Shown piece after piece: positions 1-6,313 of a DNA stretch of 10,211 nt (within the stretch, counting starts at the first letter, position 1; each line of letters starts with the position of its first letter). Made by a program: the position numbers and the translations under genes. The stretch is from the NCBI GenBank assembly GCA_964614605.1, contig CAZTLU010000053.1, forward strand, positions 1 through 10,211. Direction: 5' to 3'. The DNA is from Fimenecus sp964614605 (GTDB taxonomy: Bacteria; Bacillota; Clostridia; Oscillospirales; Acutalibacteraceae). The notes under the pieces were generated by a model. The model was not told the origin of the DNA. It searched no databases and saw only the letters and a program-made list of their open reading frames with translations.

Positions 1-11
1 CAACTTTTTAT

Positions 12-1031
12 TCATAATATTTTTATTTTAAACCCGCATGCACGAATGAGTCGGTTATACACCGCTAAGCCCATACCTTTTGTGCCGGGACAACGGGCAT
101 AAACCTTGCCTGCGCCCATTTCGTCGAGCTCGCGAAGAGCGTCGAACAATCTCACACTTTGGCTGTATCCGTCATTTTCTTCGCCGTATTCAACGCTTGG
201 GCAGTTGAGCTTTTCGCCCTCGCTGTCAAAACACAATGCAGTAATATTTTCTTCGCTTTCGCAAAGGGATTTAAAATCTTCAAAAGTACTTTTTATGAGA
301 GTGATATCCGCTTTCGGTGCGTAATGCTTGTATTTCATACCCGGTGAAGCAGCTTCCTTGCCGTCTTCTAATTTATTCAATACCGCATCGTCAACCACGA
401 TTTCACCGATTAACTCTGTCATTTCTTCAAGAGTCACTCCGCCGGGACGAAGAAGTCTTGGCGGTTCTTCTGCAAAGGAAATGACAGTTGATTCAACACC
501 GATTTCACAAGCACCGCCGTCGATAATCAGCGGAATTCTGCCGTTCATATCGTCAAAAACATATTTTGCATTTGTGGGGCTGGGACTACCCGAAAGATTA
601 GCCGACGGAGCGGCGAGGGGAAGCCCGCAATTTTCAATAATTGCCCGTGCACTTTCACTTTTTGGCATTCGCACCGCAACTGTATTAAGATTTCCCGAAA
701 CAACATTTGAAATTCGGTCGCTCTTTTTCATAATCATAGTGAGGGGGGCGGGCCAAAATTTTTCTGCCATAATTTTAACTTTTTCGGGGATTTCTTTAAC
801 CAATGGTGCTAAATCCTCGAATTTGCTTATATGCACAATCAAAGGATTATCGCTTGGTCTGCCCTTTGCAATATAAATCTTTTTGACTGCATTTTCATTC
901 AATGCGTTTGCCGCAAGACCGTAAACGGTTTCGGTGGGAATTCCCACAACCTCACCGCTTTTGAGCAACTCGGCAGATTTCTCCAGTGCCTTATCATATT
1001 CAGTTGTAATGTTAATTACTTCTGTTTGCAT
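12..1031 (-). CDS. L-threonylcarbamoyladenylate synthase, Sua5 type (YrdC + Sua5 domains)
   Basis: The product makes threonylcarbamoyl-AMP from threonine, bicarbonate and ATP in the cytoplasm. This is the first step of t6A37 modification of ANN-decoding tRNAs. The protein has 339 residues, the length of the two-domain Sua5 form rather than the short TsaC/YrdC form. The YrdC domain (about 10-200) shows PTETVYGL (32-39), KGRPSDNPL (56-64), WPAPLT (93-98) and the SxN signature in APSANLSG (S143, N145). The linker motif SPGMKYKHYAP (229-239) introduces the C-terminal Sua5 domain. The reading frame stays open 17 codons further upstream. I chose ATG at 1031 because the family's N-terminus aligns there and AGGAA lies 10 nt upstream. 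The start overlaps the 3' end of the upstream gene by 20 nt, so it is the last visible gene of the prfA operon. Family assignment is secure; regulation is inferred from the operon. Confidence 0.95.
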   Translation of the reverse strand: MQTEVINITTEYDKALEKSAELLKSGEVVGIPTETVYGLAANALNENAVKKIYIAKGRPSDNPLIVHISKFEDLAPLVKEIPEKVKIMAEKFWPAPLTMIMKKSDRISNVVSGNLNTVAVRMPKSESARAIIENCGLPLAAPSANLSGSPSPTNAKYVFDDMNGRIPLIIDGGACEIGVESTVISFAEEPPRLLRPGGVTLEEMTELIGEIVVDDAVLNKLEDGKEAASPGMKYKHYAPKADITLIKSTFEDFKSLCESEENITALCFDSEGEKLNCPSVEYGEENDGYSQSVRLFDALRELDEMGAGKVYARCPGTKGMGLAVYNRLIRACGFKIKIL

Positions 1032-1890
1032 TTTCAAGATATTCCTTTGCTCTACGGTAATAAATGAATTGTTCGTTACCAATATTGACTACTTGTTGAG
1101 CGTTTTGCTGAGCTAATTTTTCGTTATTTGTATTTTTATACAATTCAAAGAAATCATAGTAAGCGCACATTAGATTGTAAGGTGGTATATTTCCTTGAAT
1201 TCGGGTGAGTGAAATAGGGTCAGTAAACGCCAAATCCCATCTGAATGCTGAAAGTGCCTCTGTGTCTGTTTCTGGCGTAGCATTTATTATATCGAATGAG
1301 AATTGCAATCCTTTAAAAGAGTGGTCAATTTGTTTTTTAGCAAGTTTATTCTTTTTATTGTTGTTGTTAAGATAATTCCATATGATATTCATTTGCTCGT
1401 TGTAAACTTTAAAATCGCGTTTTTCAAGGGCGATTATTGCCATATGTATATGTGTGTATATGAAAATCAGTTCAGTTGTTTTATTTGGCACGAAAGTTCG
1501 CCAAAAAAGATAAATTTCATTTTCAGCTTGCTCAAAATTACCCATATCAATAAGATAAGCAATTCGGTTGCTACAGTAGGTTGCCGCAAAATCCTTATTA
1601 CTCTTCATTGTAAGTTCAATTAACTCGTTGTTCGCATTGAAGCTTTTATACAATTCAAGAGTTTCCGTTCTCAATTTCACAATTTTAGTGTTTCTTATTT
1701 CGGGAATCAAAGTAAGTAAAACGAGCACAACGAAAAAAGCTATGGTTAGAATTACCGCAACCAATAAACTATCGTTGGAAATATAAGCGAATAAACCCAT
1801 TAGAAATACATAAATAATTGAAAGAAAAACAATTGCGGGTTTTCTGTGCTTTATTAAAAGTTTCTCAAAAGGTTTAATGTTTGGTTCCAT
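1012..1890 (-). CDS. Unrecognised membrane protein: two N-terminal TM helices plus TPR-like helical domain
   Basis: I do not recognise a named family. The 292-residue protein has a short basic N-terminus, two hydrophobic segments (about 18-36 and 42-62) forming a hairpin in the membrane, then a soluble, helix-rich, probably cytosolic domain of about 225 residues. Parts of that domain have the alternating Ala/Tyr/Leu helical pattern of TPR-like repeats: about 102-130 (CSNRIAYLIDMGNFEQAENE), 140-170, and 237-290 near the C-terminus. An Asn/Lys-rich stretch sits at 174-184. It starts 1 nt after the prfA stop codon, with AGAGGA at a good distance inside the prfA end, and overlaps the Sua5 start by 20 nt, so it is co-transcribed with translation genes. 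The Asn/Lys/Ile-rich composition and AT-rich codons differ from prfA and Sua5, which may indicate a later insertion. A scaffold or stress-related role is possible but unsupported. Confidence 0.8.
   Translation of the reverse strand: MEPNIKPFEKLLIKHRKPAIVFLSIIYVFLMGLFAYISNDSLLVAVILTIAFFVVLVLLTLIPEIRNTKIVKLRTETLELYKSFNANNELIELTMKSNKDFAATYCSNRIAYLIDMGNFEQAENEIYLFWRTFVPNKTTELIFIYTHIHMAIIALEKRDFKVYNEQMNIIWNYLNNNNKKNKLAKKQIDHSFKGLQFSFDIINATPETDTEALSAFRWDLAFTDPISLTRIQGNIPPYNLMCAYYDFFELYKNTNNEKLAQQNAQQVVNIGNEQFIYYRRAKEYLENANRSN
1042..1049 (-). promoter_or_regulatory. Ribosome binding site of the Sua5 gene
   Basis: The minus strand reads CAAAGGAA here, inside the 3' end of the preceding coding sequence and about 10 nt before ATG at 1031. 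It favours that start over the longer in-frame ATG at 1082, which would add 17 residues that do not resemble the family N-terminus. Confidence 0.6.
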
Positions 1891-1891
1891 A

Positions 1892-2962
1892 TTATTCCTC
1901 TGCCTTTAATTTTTCTGCAGTATCGGCGGTTATGAGTGCGTCAATGATTTCATCAAGGTCGCCGTTCATAATCTGCTCGATTTTATAAAGAGTAAGACCG
2001 ATTCTGTGGTCGCTTACTCGTCCTTGCGGGAAGTTGTAGGTTCTTATTCTTTCGCTTCTGTCGCCTGTACCGACCTGACTCTTGCGCTGACCTGCGATTT
2101 CAGCATCGTGCTTTGCTTGCTCGATTTCAAGAAGTCGTGAACGAAGAACCTTAAGCGCTTTGTCCTTGTTTTTATGCTGACTTCTCTCATCCTGACACTC
2201 AACCACCATGCCTGTGGGCAGGTGAGTAACACGGATTGCCGATGAAGTCTTGTTAACCTTTTGACCGCCCGCACCGCTTGAACGGAAAACATCAATCTGC
2301 AATTCGGCGGGGTTTAATTCAAAGTCAACATCCTCCGCCTCGGGAAGTACCGCAACAGTAACGGTTGAGGTCTGAATTCTGCCCTGACTTTCAGTTTCGG
2401 GCACGCGCTGAACACGATGAACACCGCTTTCAAACTTGAAGCGTGAATATGCACCGTCACCGTCAACGCTGAAAATAACTTCCTTATATCCGCCTAATTC
2501 CGTGGGGTTTTCAGAAAGAATTTCCATTTTCCAGCCGCGAGCTTCGGCATACATTGTGTACATTCTGAAAAGTGAGTTGGCAAAAAGTGCTGCTTCTTCG
2601 CCGCCTGCACCGCCACGGATTTCAATAATAACATTTCTGTCGTCGTTGGGGTCGCGGGGGAGAAGAAGAATTTTAAGCTCTTCCCAAGTGATTTCAAGCT
2701 GTTCTTTTGCAGTTTCAAATTCTTCCTGCACCATTTCCTTGAAATCCTTATCCATTCCGCCCTCGTCGAGAAGCATTTTGGATTCTTCAAAGGTGTCTTT
2801 ATATCCCTTGTACTCGCGGAATTTCTCAACAACGGGAGTTAACTGCTTTAATTCCTTCATCAGCTTTGTGTATAACTGCTGGTCGCTTACGGTTGAAGGG
2901 TCGCAAAGCTGTGTGTTGACATTTTCAAAACGTTCCTCAATACCCAATAATTTATCAAACAT
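1892..2962 (-). CDS. prfA: Peptide chain release factor 1
   Basis: Release factor 1 reads UAA and UAG stop codons in the ribosomal A site and triggers hydrolysis of peptidyl-tRNA. The 356-residue length is normal for the family. The N-terminal helical domain covers about 1-105. GGAGGEEAALFA (117-128) is the conserved domain-2 block. The stop-codon recognition tripeptide is PET (188-190), the PxT form of RF1 and not the SPF of RF2. The catalytic GGQ loop is at 232-234, within SSGAGGQKVNKTSSAIRVTH. Gln234 is the residue normally methylated by PrmC. The start ATG at 2962 overlaps the upstream DUF951 gene by 8 nt, with GGAG about 9 nt upstream, which suggests translational coupling. The stop codon is 1 nt before the next gene. 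prmC, often a neighbour in Firmicutes, is not in this window. Confidence 0.98.
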   Translation of the reverse strand: MFDKLLGIEERFENVNTQLCDPSTVSDQQLYTKLMKELKQLTPVVEKFREYKGYKDTFEESKMLLDEGGMDKDFKEMVQEEFETAKEQLEITWEELKILLLPRDPNDDRNVIIEIRGGAGGEEAALFANSLFRMYTMYAEARGWKMEILSENPTELGGYKEVIFSVDGDGAYSRFKFESGVHRVQRVPETESQGRIQTSTVTVAVLPEAEDVDFELNPAELQIDVFRSSGAGGQKVNKTSSAIRVTHLPTGMVVECQDERSQHKNKDKALKVLRSRLLEIEQAKHDAEIAGQRKSQVGTGDRSERIRTYNFPQGRVSDHRIGLTLYKIEQIMNGDLDEIIDALITADTAEKLKAEE

Positions 2963-3152
2963 TTACCTGTTCTCCATCTCTCAAAACTTTTTTTATGTTT
3001 TTTTCAATCTTTACACGGGGCACCATAACCTCACGGTCACATTTTGTACAGCGCACGCGAAAATCCATACCCGCACGAAGCACCAAAAACTGCTTGCCGC
3101 CGCAGGGGTGTTCTTTTTTCATTTCAAGAATATCATTAACCTTAATATCCAT
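2955..3152 (-). CDS. DUF951 family small protein (YyzM-like)
   Basis: This is a 65-residue protein of the DUF951 family, whose function is unknown. Family hallmarks are visible: an N-terminal DIxxMKKxHPCGG block (HPCGG at 15-19), the LRAGMDFRVRC stretch (25-35), CTKC (35-38) and VMVPR (42-46). The three cysteines (C17, C35, C38) and H15 could bind zinc; that is inference. A short basic strand and KIEKNIKKV follow. It is the first gene of the minus-strand operon. GAGGTAA lies just upstream of the ATG, and a promoter is visible 25-53 nt upstream. The 3' end overlaps the prfA start by 8 nt. Association with release factor 1 hints at a translation-linked or nucleic-acid-binding role, but this is context only. 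Confidence 0.9.
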   Translation of the reverse strand: MDIKVNDILEMKKEHPCGGKQFLVLRAGMDFRVRCTKCDREVMVPRVKIEKNIKKVLRDGEQVNV

Positions 3153-3176
3153 AAAATTACCTCAAAAATATATTAC

Positions 3177-3205
3177 ATTATATAATATCATAAATATTAT
3201 GAAAA
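3177..3205 (-). promoter_or_regulatory. Probable sigma-A promoter of the DUF951-prfA-Sua5 operon
   Basis: On the minus strand there is a perfect -10 hexamer TATAAT (3182-3177), a 17-nt spacer and a weaker -35 hexamer TTTTCA (3205-3200, four of six matches to TTGACA). Transcription would start near 3170 and give a leader of about 18 nt containing the GAGGTAA binding site of the DUF951 gene. The surrounding DNA is very AT-rich, which raises the chance of random matches. Confidence 0.55.
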
Positions 3206-3273
3206 TAAAATACCCTATTTTAATTCTCTTTTTAAATATTGCATCATATCTTTTATTAGCAATTTTAAAATAA
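3199..3273 (+). CDS. Possible 24-residue single-TM micropeptide (doubtful)
   Basis: A complete small ORF runs from ATG at 3199 to TAA at 3273. It encodes a short peptide with lysines at both ends (MKIK at the N-terminus, K24 last) around a continuous hydrophobic core long enough to span a membrane. No Shine-Dalgarno sequence precedes it. A TATAAT on the plus strand (3181-3186) could start a nearly leaderless transcript around 3193, but no -35 accompanies it. T-rich DNA encodes hydrophobic residues by default, so chance is a serious alternative. It ends 11 nt before the start of the S1-domain gene. Confidence 0.15.
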   Translation: MKIKYPILILFLNIASYLLLAILK

Positions 3274-3278
3274 AGGTG
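3272..3278 (+). promoter_or_regulatory. Ribosome binding site of the S1-domain gene
   Basis: AAAGGTG lies 6 nt before ATG at 3285 and 3 nt before ATG at 3282. The reading frame also has a GTG at 3276, which falls inside the binding site itself and is therefore an unlikely start. This favours 3285. Confidence 0.6.
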
Positions 3279-3284
3279 ATAATG

Positions 3285-4205
3285 ATGACAAAATTTTACC
3301 CCGAGGGTGTTTTATTTGAAACAAAGCAGAATAAAAAATGTATTGAGTCCGTAGCAATGTTGCGGGAATGCTTTTTTGAACAACGAATTTTAGAAGCCCG
3401 CGCAACCCTTTGTGACCGCGAGCATAATCTTCATGTGGATTTGGGCGAAATCCACGGCGTAATCCCCCGCGAAGAATGTGCCATAGGCATTGCAGACGGC
3501 AGTGTGCGTGATATTGCCATAATTTCAAGAGTAAATAAGCCCGTAACCTTTAAAATTATAGATTTTATGGACGACGCGGGAATACGCACCGCAATTTTAA
3601 GTCGCCGCCTTGTGCAAGAGGAATTTATGTCGGAGTATATAAAAAATCTTAAATGCGGTGATGTTGTTGACGCTCGCGTTACTCATAACGAGAGCTTCGG
3701 CTCATTCTGTGATATCGGTTGCGGTATTTCAGCACTTTTGCCCATCGACAGCATTTCGGTATCACGAATTCCTCATCCTGATGTGCGATTTACAGTAAAT
3801 ACAATGATTAAAGCCGTTGTGAAAGGTATTGACCCTGCGGGCAGAGTTACACTTTCGCATAAAGAATTATTGGGAACCTGGGAAGAAAACGCACAGAATT
3901 TCAAGGCGGGGCAGACTGTAGGCGGAATAGTCCGTTCAATTGAAAAATACGGTGTTTTCATTGAACTTGCTCCCAACCTTGCAGGTCTGGCGGAATTCAC
4001 CCCCGATGTGCGTGAAGGTGATATGGCAAGTGTTTATATAAAGAGCATAAATCCCGAAAAAATGAAAATCAAGCTGGCTATTGTAGACAGCTTCTCGGCT
4101 GATTATCCACGGCAGGAAATCAAGTATTATTGCACCGCAGACCATATTGACCGTTGGCAGTATTCACCTGATGTATCAGAAAAGCTTATTGAAACGGTAT
4201 TTTAA
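3285..4205 (+). CDS. S1 RNA-binding domain protein (ribosomal protein S1-like, short form)
   Basis: A 306-residue protein with S1 (OB-fold) RNA-binding segments. The first, divergent copy covers about 33-107 and carries the HVDLGEIHGVIPREE core (50-64), like the first repeat of bacterial S1 (VDVG..GVIPR). The second covers about 123-195 (GDVVDARVTHNESFGSFCDI, ending VTLSHKELLG). The third covers about 207-267 (AGQTVGGIVRSIEKYGVFIE, ending KMKIKLAIVD). The N-terminal FYPEG segment and the roughly 40-residue tail lie outside these folds. Full S1 proteins of Gram-negatives have six repeats. Firmicutes carry shorter S1-like proteins that bind mRNA or act in translation and RNA metabolism, and which role applies here cannot be told. 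It is transcribed divergently from the prfA operon. No terminator is visible between it and the next gene, so read-through is possible. Confidence 0.85.
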   Translation: MTKFYPEGVLFETKQNKKCIESVAMLRECFFEQRILEARATLCDREHNLHVDLGEIHGVIPREECAIGIADGSVRDIAIISRVNKPVTFKIIDFMDDAGIRTAILSRRLVQEEFMSEYIKNLKCGDVVDARVTHNESFGSFCDIGCGISALLPIDSISVSRIPHPDVRFTVNTMIKAVVKGIDPAGRVTLSHKELLGTWEENAQNFKAGQTVGGIVRSIEKYGVFIELAPNLAGLAEFTPDVREGDMASVYIKSINPEKMKIKLAIVDSFSADYPRQEIKYYCTADHIDRWQYSPDVSEKLIETVF

Positions 4206-4212
4206 TAAGTTG

Positions 4213-4241
4213 TTGCAAAGTCAATTCCCTTGTGATAAAAT
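4213..4241 (+). promoter_or_regulatory. Probable sigma-A promoter of the surface hydrolase gene
   Basis: TTGCAA (4213-4218; four of six) and TAAAAT (4236-4241; five of six) are separated by exactly 17 nt. Transcription would start near 4248, leaving a leader of about 27 nt with GGAGGA 7 nt before ATG at 4275. It lies in the 69-nt gap after the S1-domain gene. Confidence 0.55.
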
Positions 4242-4274
4242 ACTGTTATAGATATTCTGTTTGGAGGACGTTTT

Positions 4275-6185
4275 ATGAAAAAAGGATTTTTCAGAAGGTT
4301 TATCAGTATAGTTTTCTGTGCGACGTTGATTTTCTATTCTTTTGTTCCCGCATTTGCGGCAGTAGGAGCTTGTAGCTGCGGAAATTCGCCTGTTATTCAG
4401 GTCCGCGGAATCGGCGAAACTCTTTACGACGAAAACGGTAACGAGATTTTCTCAACCGATAATATCGTAAACGGCATTTTACCCGTAATGCCACAGCTTG
4501 CAGAATTTCTTGCGACACAGGATATTGACACCTTTGTGAATGCGGTTTCAACTGCGGTGAACACAATTTTCGCCCCCGTGGCTTATGATAACGATATGAA
4601 CCGCGACAGCGTTGTTACTGTTGGGTATTCAACTGCTCCCGTTGAAACATATATGGATTTTGAGAATATGGGCAGTGAAGAAACTCTTGCCTTTATGCTT
4701 TATGAGGAATTGGGCGAAAAACATACATATTATTTCACTTATGACTGGACAGGAAATCCCTTTGAAATTGCTGAAAATCTTAATGATTTTATTCAGGAAG
4801 TAAAAGCAACATCGGGTCACGATAAAGTATCAATCTGCGCCGAGAGTATGGGTGGCTCAATCACCAACACATACCTCGCTATGTACGGCTATGATGATGT
4901 TGAAACAGTAGTAATGTCAAACTCTGCGTTCAACGGACTTGAAATGCTTGGTCAGTTGTTCACAGGTAATCCCGAAATTGACGGCAATGCATTGGCAAGA
5001 CTTATTTCACAAAGTATCCGCGGTAATGCAGAATACGGCTCACTTCTTGAGTACATACCGGTTTTTGAACAGCTGGCACTTATGGCAAACGATATCTTTG
5101 CGGCGGCAGGGGACAGAATGTATGCAGAAATTCTTATTCCCATTTTCGGCTATATTCCGTCATTCTGGTGCTTGATTCCCGAATACTCTTACCTTGAAGC
5201 AATGGATTATATGCTTGGTGACGCGGGTCTTAATTTAAAGGCTTTTGTTTATTCATATTACAGCCTTGTTGCAAATCCCACGGACGCAAGAGTTGACGAA
5301 ATGGTTGAAAGTGACGAAGTGAATTACTTCAATGTTTCAAACTATAACAGATATATTGCTCCCGTAACTCCATCTGCAAAGTGGAACAGTGACGGCGTAA
5401 TTGAAACCTATAACACAAGCGGATTTGCAACTGTTGCAGATATGGGTGAAACTCTCGGTGACGATTATGTTCAGGCAGTGGATACAGGCAAAAATATGAT
5501 TTCACCCGACAATGTAATTGACGCATCAACTTGCCAGGCACCAATGCAGACTTGGTTTATCAAGAATTTGGGGCATGTTGCTTATGGCACTGATGACGGC
5601 ACAGGTGATTTCTACATTTGGCTTTTAACTGCTGACGAGCAGTACACCGTTGACTCAAATCCCGAATATCCGCAGTTTATGTATTATGATACACAAGCAC
5701 CTCAGCTTATGACCTTTGAGGAAAAAGAAGAAAACGGTATTCCCGATATTGAAGTACCCGAATTTCAACTGCCTGAAATCAACTTGGGTGATTTGAATAT
5801 CGGCAGCCTTCTCGATATCATAACAGGATTATTTGGCGGAGTGATTGATTTCATCGGCAGTCTGTTTGGCGGTGGCGACGATACAACAGTTGACCCCGGT
5901 ACCGACGAGGGTGATGACGGTGTGTTTGGCGATGAACTCGCAGGCGGAGATGTGTCCACACCACCAACAAATGTGGATACACCTGACGACAATACAACCG
6001 ACAATACCGATGCTCCGACCGTAAACAACAATTCATCGAATACATCAAACAATACTTCAAATAATAGTCAGCAAAGCTCATCGTCAAATGTTGCTGAAAG
6101 TGTTCCGACACAAATAAGTATCTGGCCACTTCTTCTTGTATTGTTGATTGCGATTATTGGCGTTGCAATTTTCCTCTTTGCATAA
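4275..6185 (+). CDS. Exported, membrane-anchored alpha/beta-hydrolase, lecithin:cholesterol acyltransferase/lipase-like
   Basis: This 636-residue surface protein is probably an esterase, lipase or acyltransferase. The signal peptide covers residues 1-29 (KKGFFRR, a hydrophobic core, then PAFAA); VGAC ending at C33 is a weak lipobox-like alternative. The hydrolase domain covers about 38-440. VRGIGETLYDENG (43-55) fits the oxyanion-hole region of the LCAT-like fold. YYFTYDWTG (152-160) is the typical strand before the helix. The nucleophile elbow is AESMGG with Ser191. GH433-434 in KNLGHVAYG supplies the likely catalytic His434, and D373 (SDGVIETY) or D412/D416 is the acid. Next come a hydrophobic Gly-rich stretch (about 503-533), an acidic then Asn/Ser/Thr-rich linker (534-610), and one TM helix (617-635) at the extreme C-terminus. 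No LPxTG motif is present. The start is set by GGAGGA 7 nt upstream. It has its own promoter and terminator. The substrate is unknown; the family call rests on motifs alone. Confidence 0.75.
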   Translation: MKKGFFRRFISIVFCATLIFYSFVPAFAAVGACSCGNSPVIQVRGIGETLYDENGNEIFSTDNIVNGILPVMPQLAEFLATQDIDTFVNAVSTAVNTIFAPVAYDNDMNRDSVVTVGYSTAPVETYMDFENMGSEETLAFMLYEELGEKHTYYFTYDWTGNPFEIAENLNDFIQEVKATSGHDKVSICAESMGGSITNTYLAMYGYDDVETVVMSNSAFNGLEMLGQLFTGNPEIDGNALARLISQSIRGNAEYGSLLEYIPVFEQLALMANDIFAAAGDRMYAEILIPIFGYIPSFWCLIPEYSYLEAMDYMLGDAGLNLKAFVYSYYSLVANPTDARVDEMVESDEVNYFNVSNYNRYIAPVTPSAKWNSDGVIETYNTSGFATVADMGETLGDDYVQAVDTGKNMISPDNVIDASTCQAPMQTWFIKNLGHVAYGTDDGTGDFYIWLLTADEQYTVDSNPEYPQFMYYDTQAPQLMTFEEKEENGIPDIEVPEFQLPEINLGDLNIGSLLDIITGLFGGVIDFIGSLFGGGDDTTVDPGTDEGDDGVFGDELAGGDVSTPPTNVDTPDDNTTDNTDAPTVNNNSSNTSNNTSNNSQQSSSSNVAESVPTQISIWPLLLVLLIAIIGVAIFLFA

Positions 6186-6199
6186 TATATAGCGTTTTA

Positions 6200-6235
6200 A
6201 ATAACGGTGTGGCTCTGCCTCACCGTTATTTTTTT
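6200..6235 (+). terminator. Rho-independent terminator of the surface hydrolase gene
   Basis: A 10-bp perfect stem (6200-6209 pairing with 6221-6230, AATAACGGTG/CACCGTTATT) is followed by a run of seven T ending at 6235. The loop can extend the stem with an inner GGC/GCC pairing closed by TCT (6211-6219). It begins 15 nt after the stop codon. Confidence 0.92.
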
Positions 6236-6255
6236 AATAATTTCTTCAAAACATC

Positions 6256-6284
6256 TTGAAATGAACCCGAAATAGAAATATAAT
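6256..6284 (+). promoter_or_regulatory. Strong sigma-A promoter of galT
   Basis: TTGAAA (6256-6261; five of six) and a perfect TATAAT (6279-6284) are 17 nt apart. The start would be near 6291, with a leader of about 23 nt containing GGAGG (6302-6306) before ATG at 6314. No operator palindrome or cre-like site is obvious, so sugar control is not evident from the sequence. Confidence 0.8.
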
Positions 6285-6313
6285 TACAATAGACCAATTT
6301 CGGAGGTTTTTCT

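Noticed and set aside
328..876. 182-codon open frame on the plus strand opposite the Sua5 gene
   Set aside because: Antisense to a well-conserved gene, with no family resemblance.
2436..3185. 249-codon open frame on the plus strand opposite prfA and the DUF951 gene
   Set aside because: It is entirely antisense to two secure genes, Ser/Ile/Phe-rich without a recognisable domain, and has no ribosome binding site; it is a shadow frame.
3276..3284. GTG start (3276) for the S1-domain gene
   Set aside because: The GTG is part of the Shine-Dalgarno sequence; ATG at 3285 has correct spacing and begins the family-like N-terminus.
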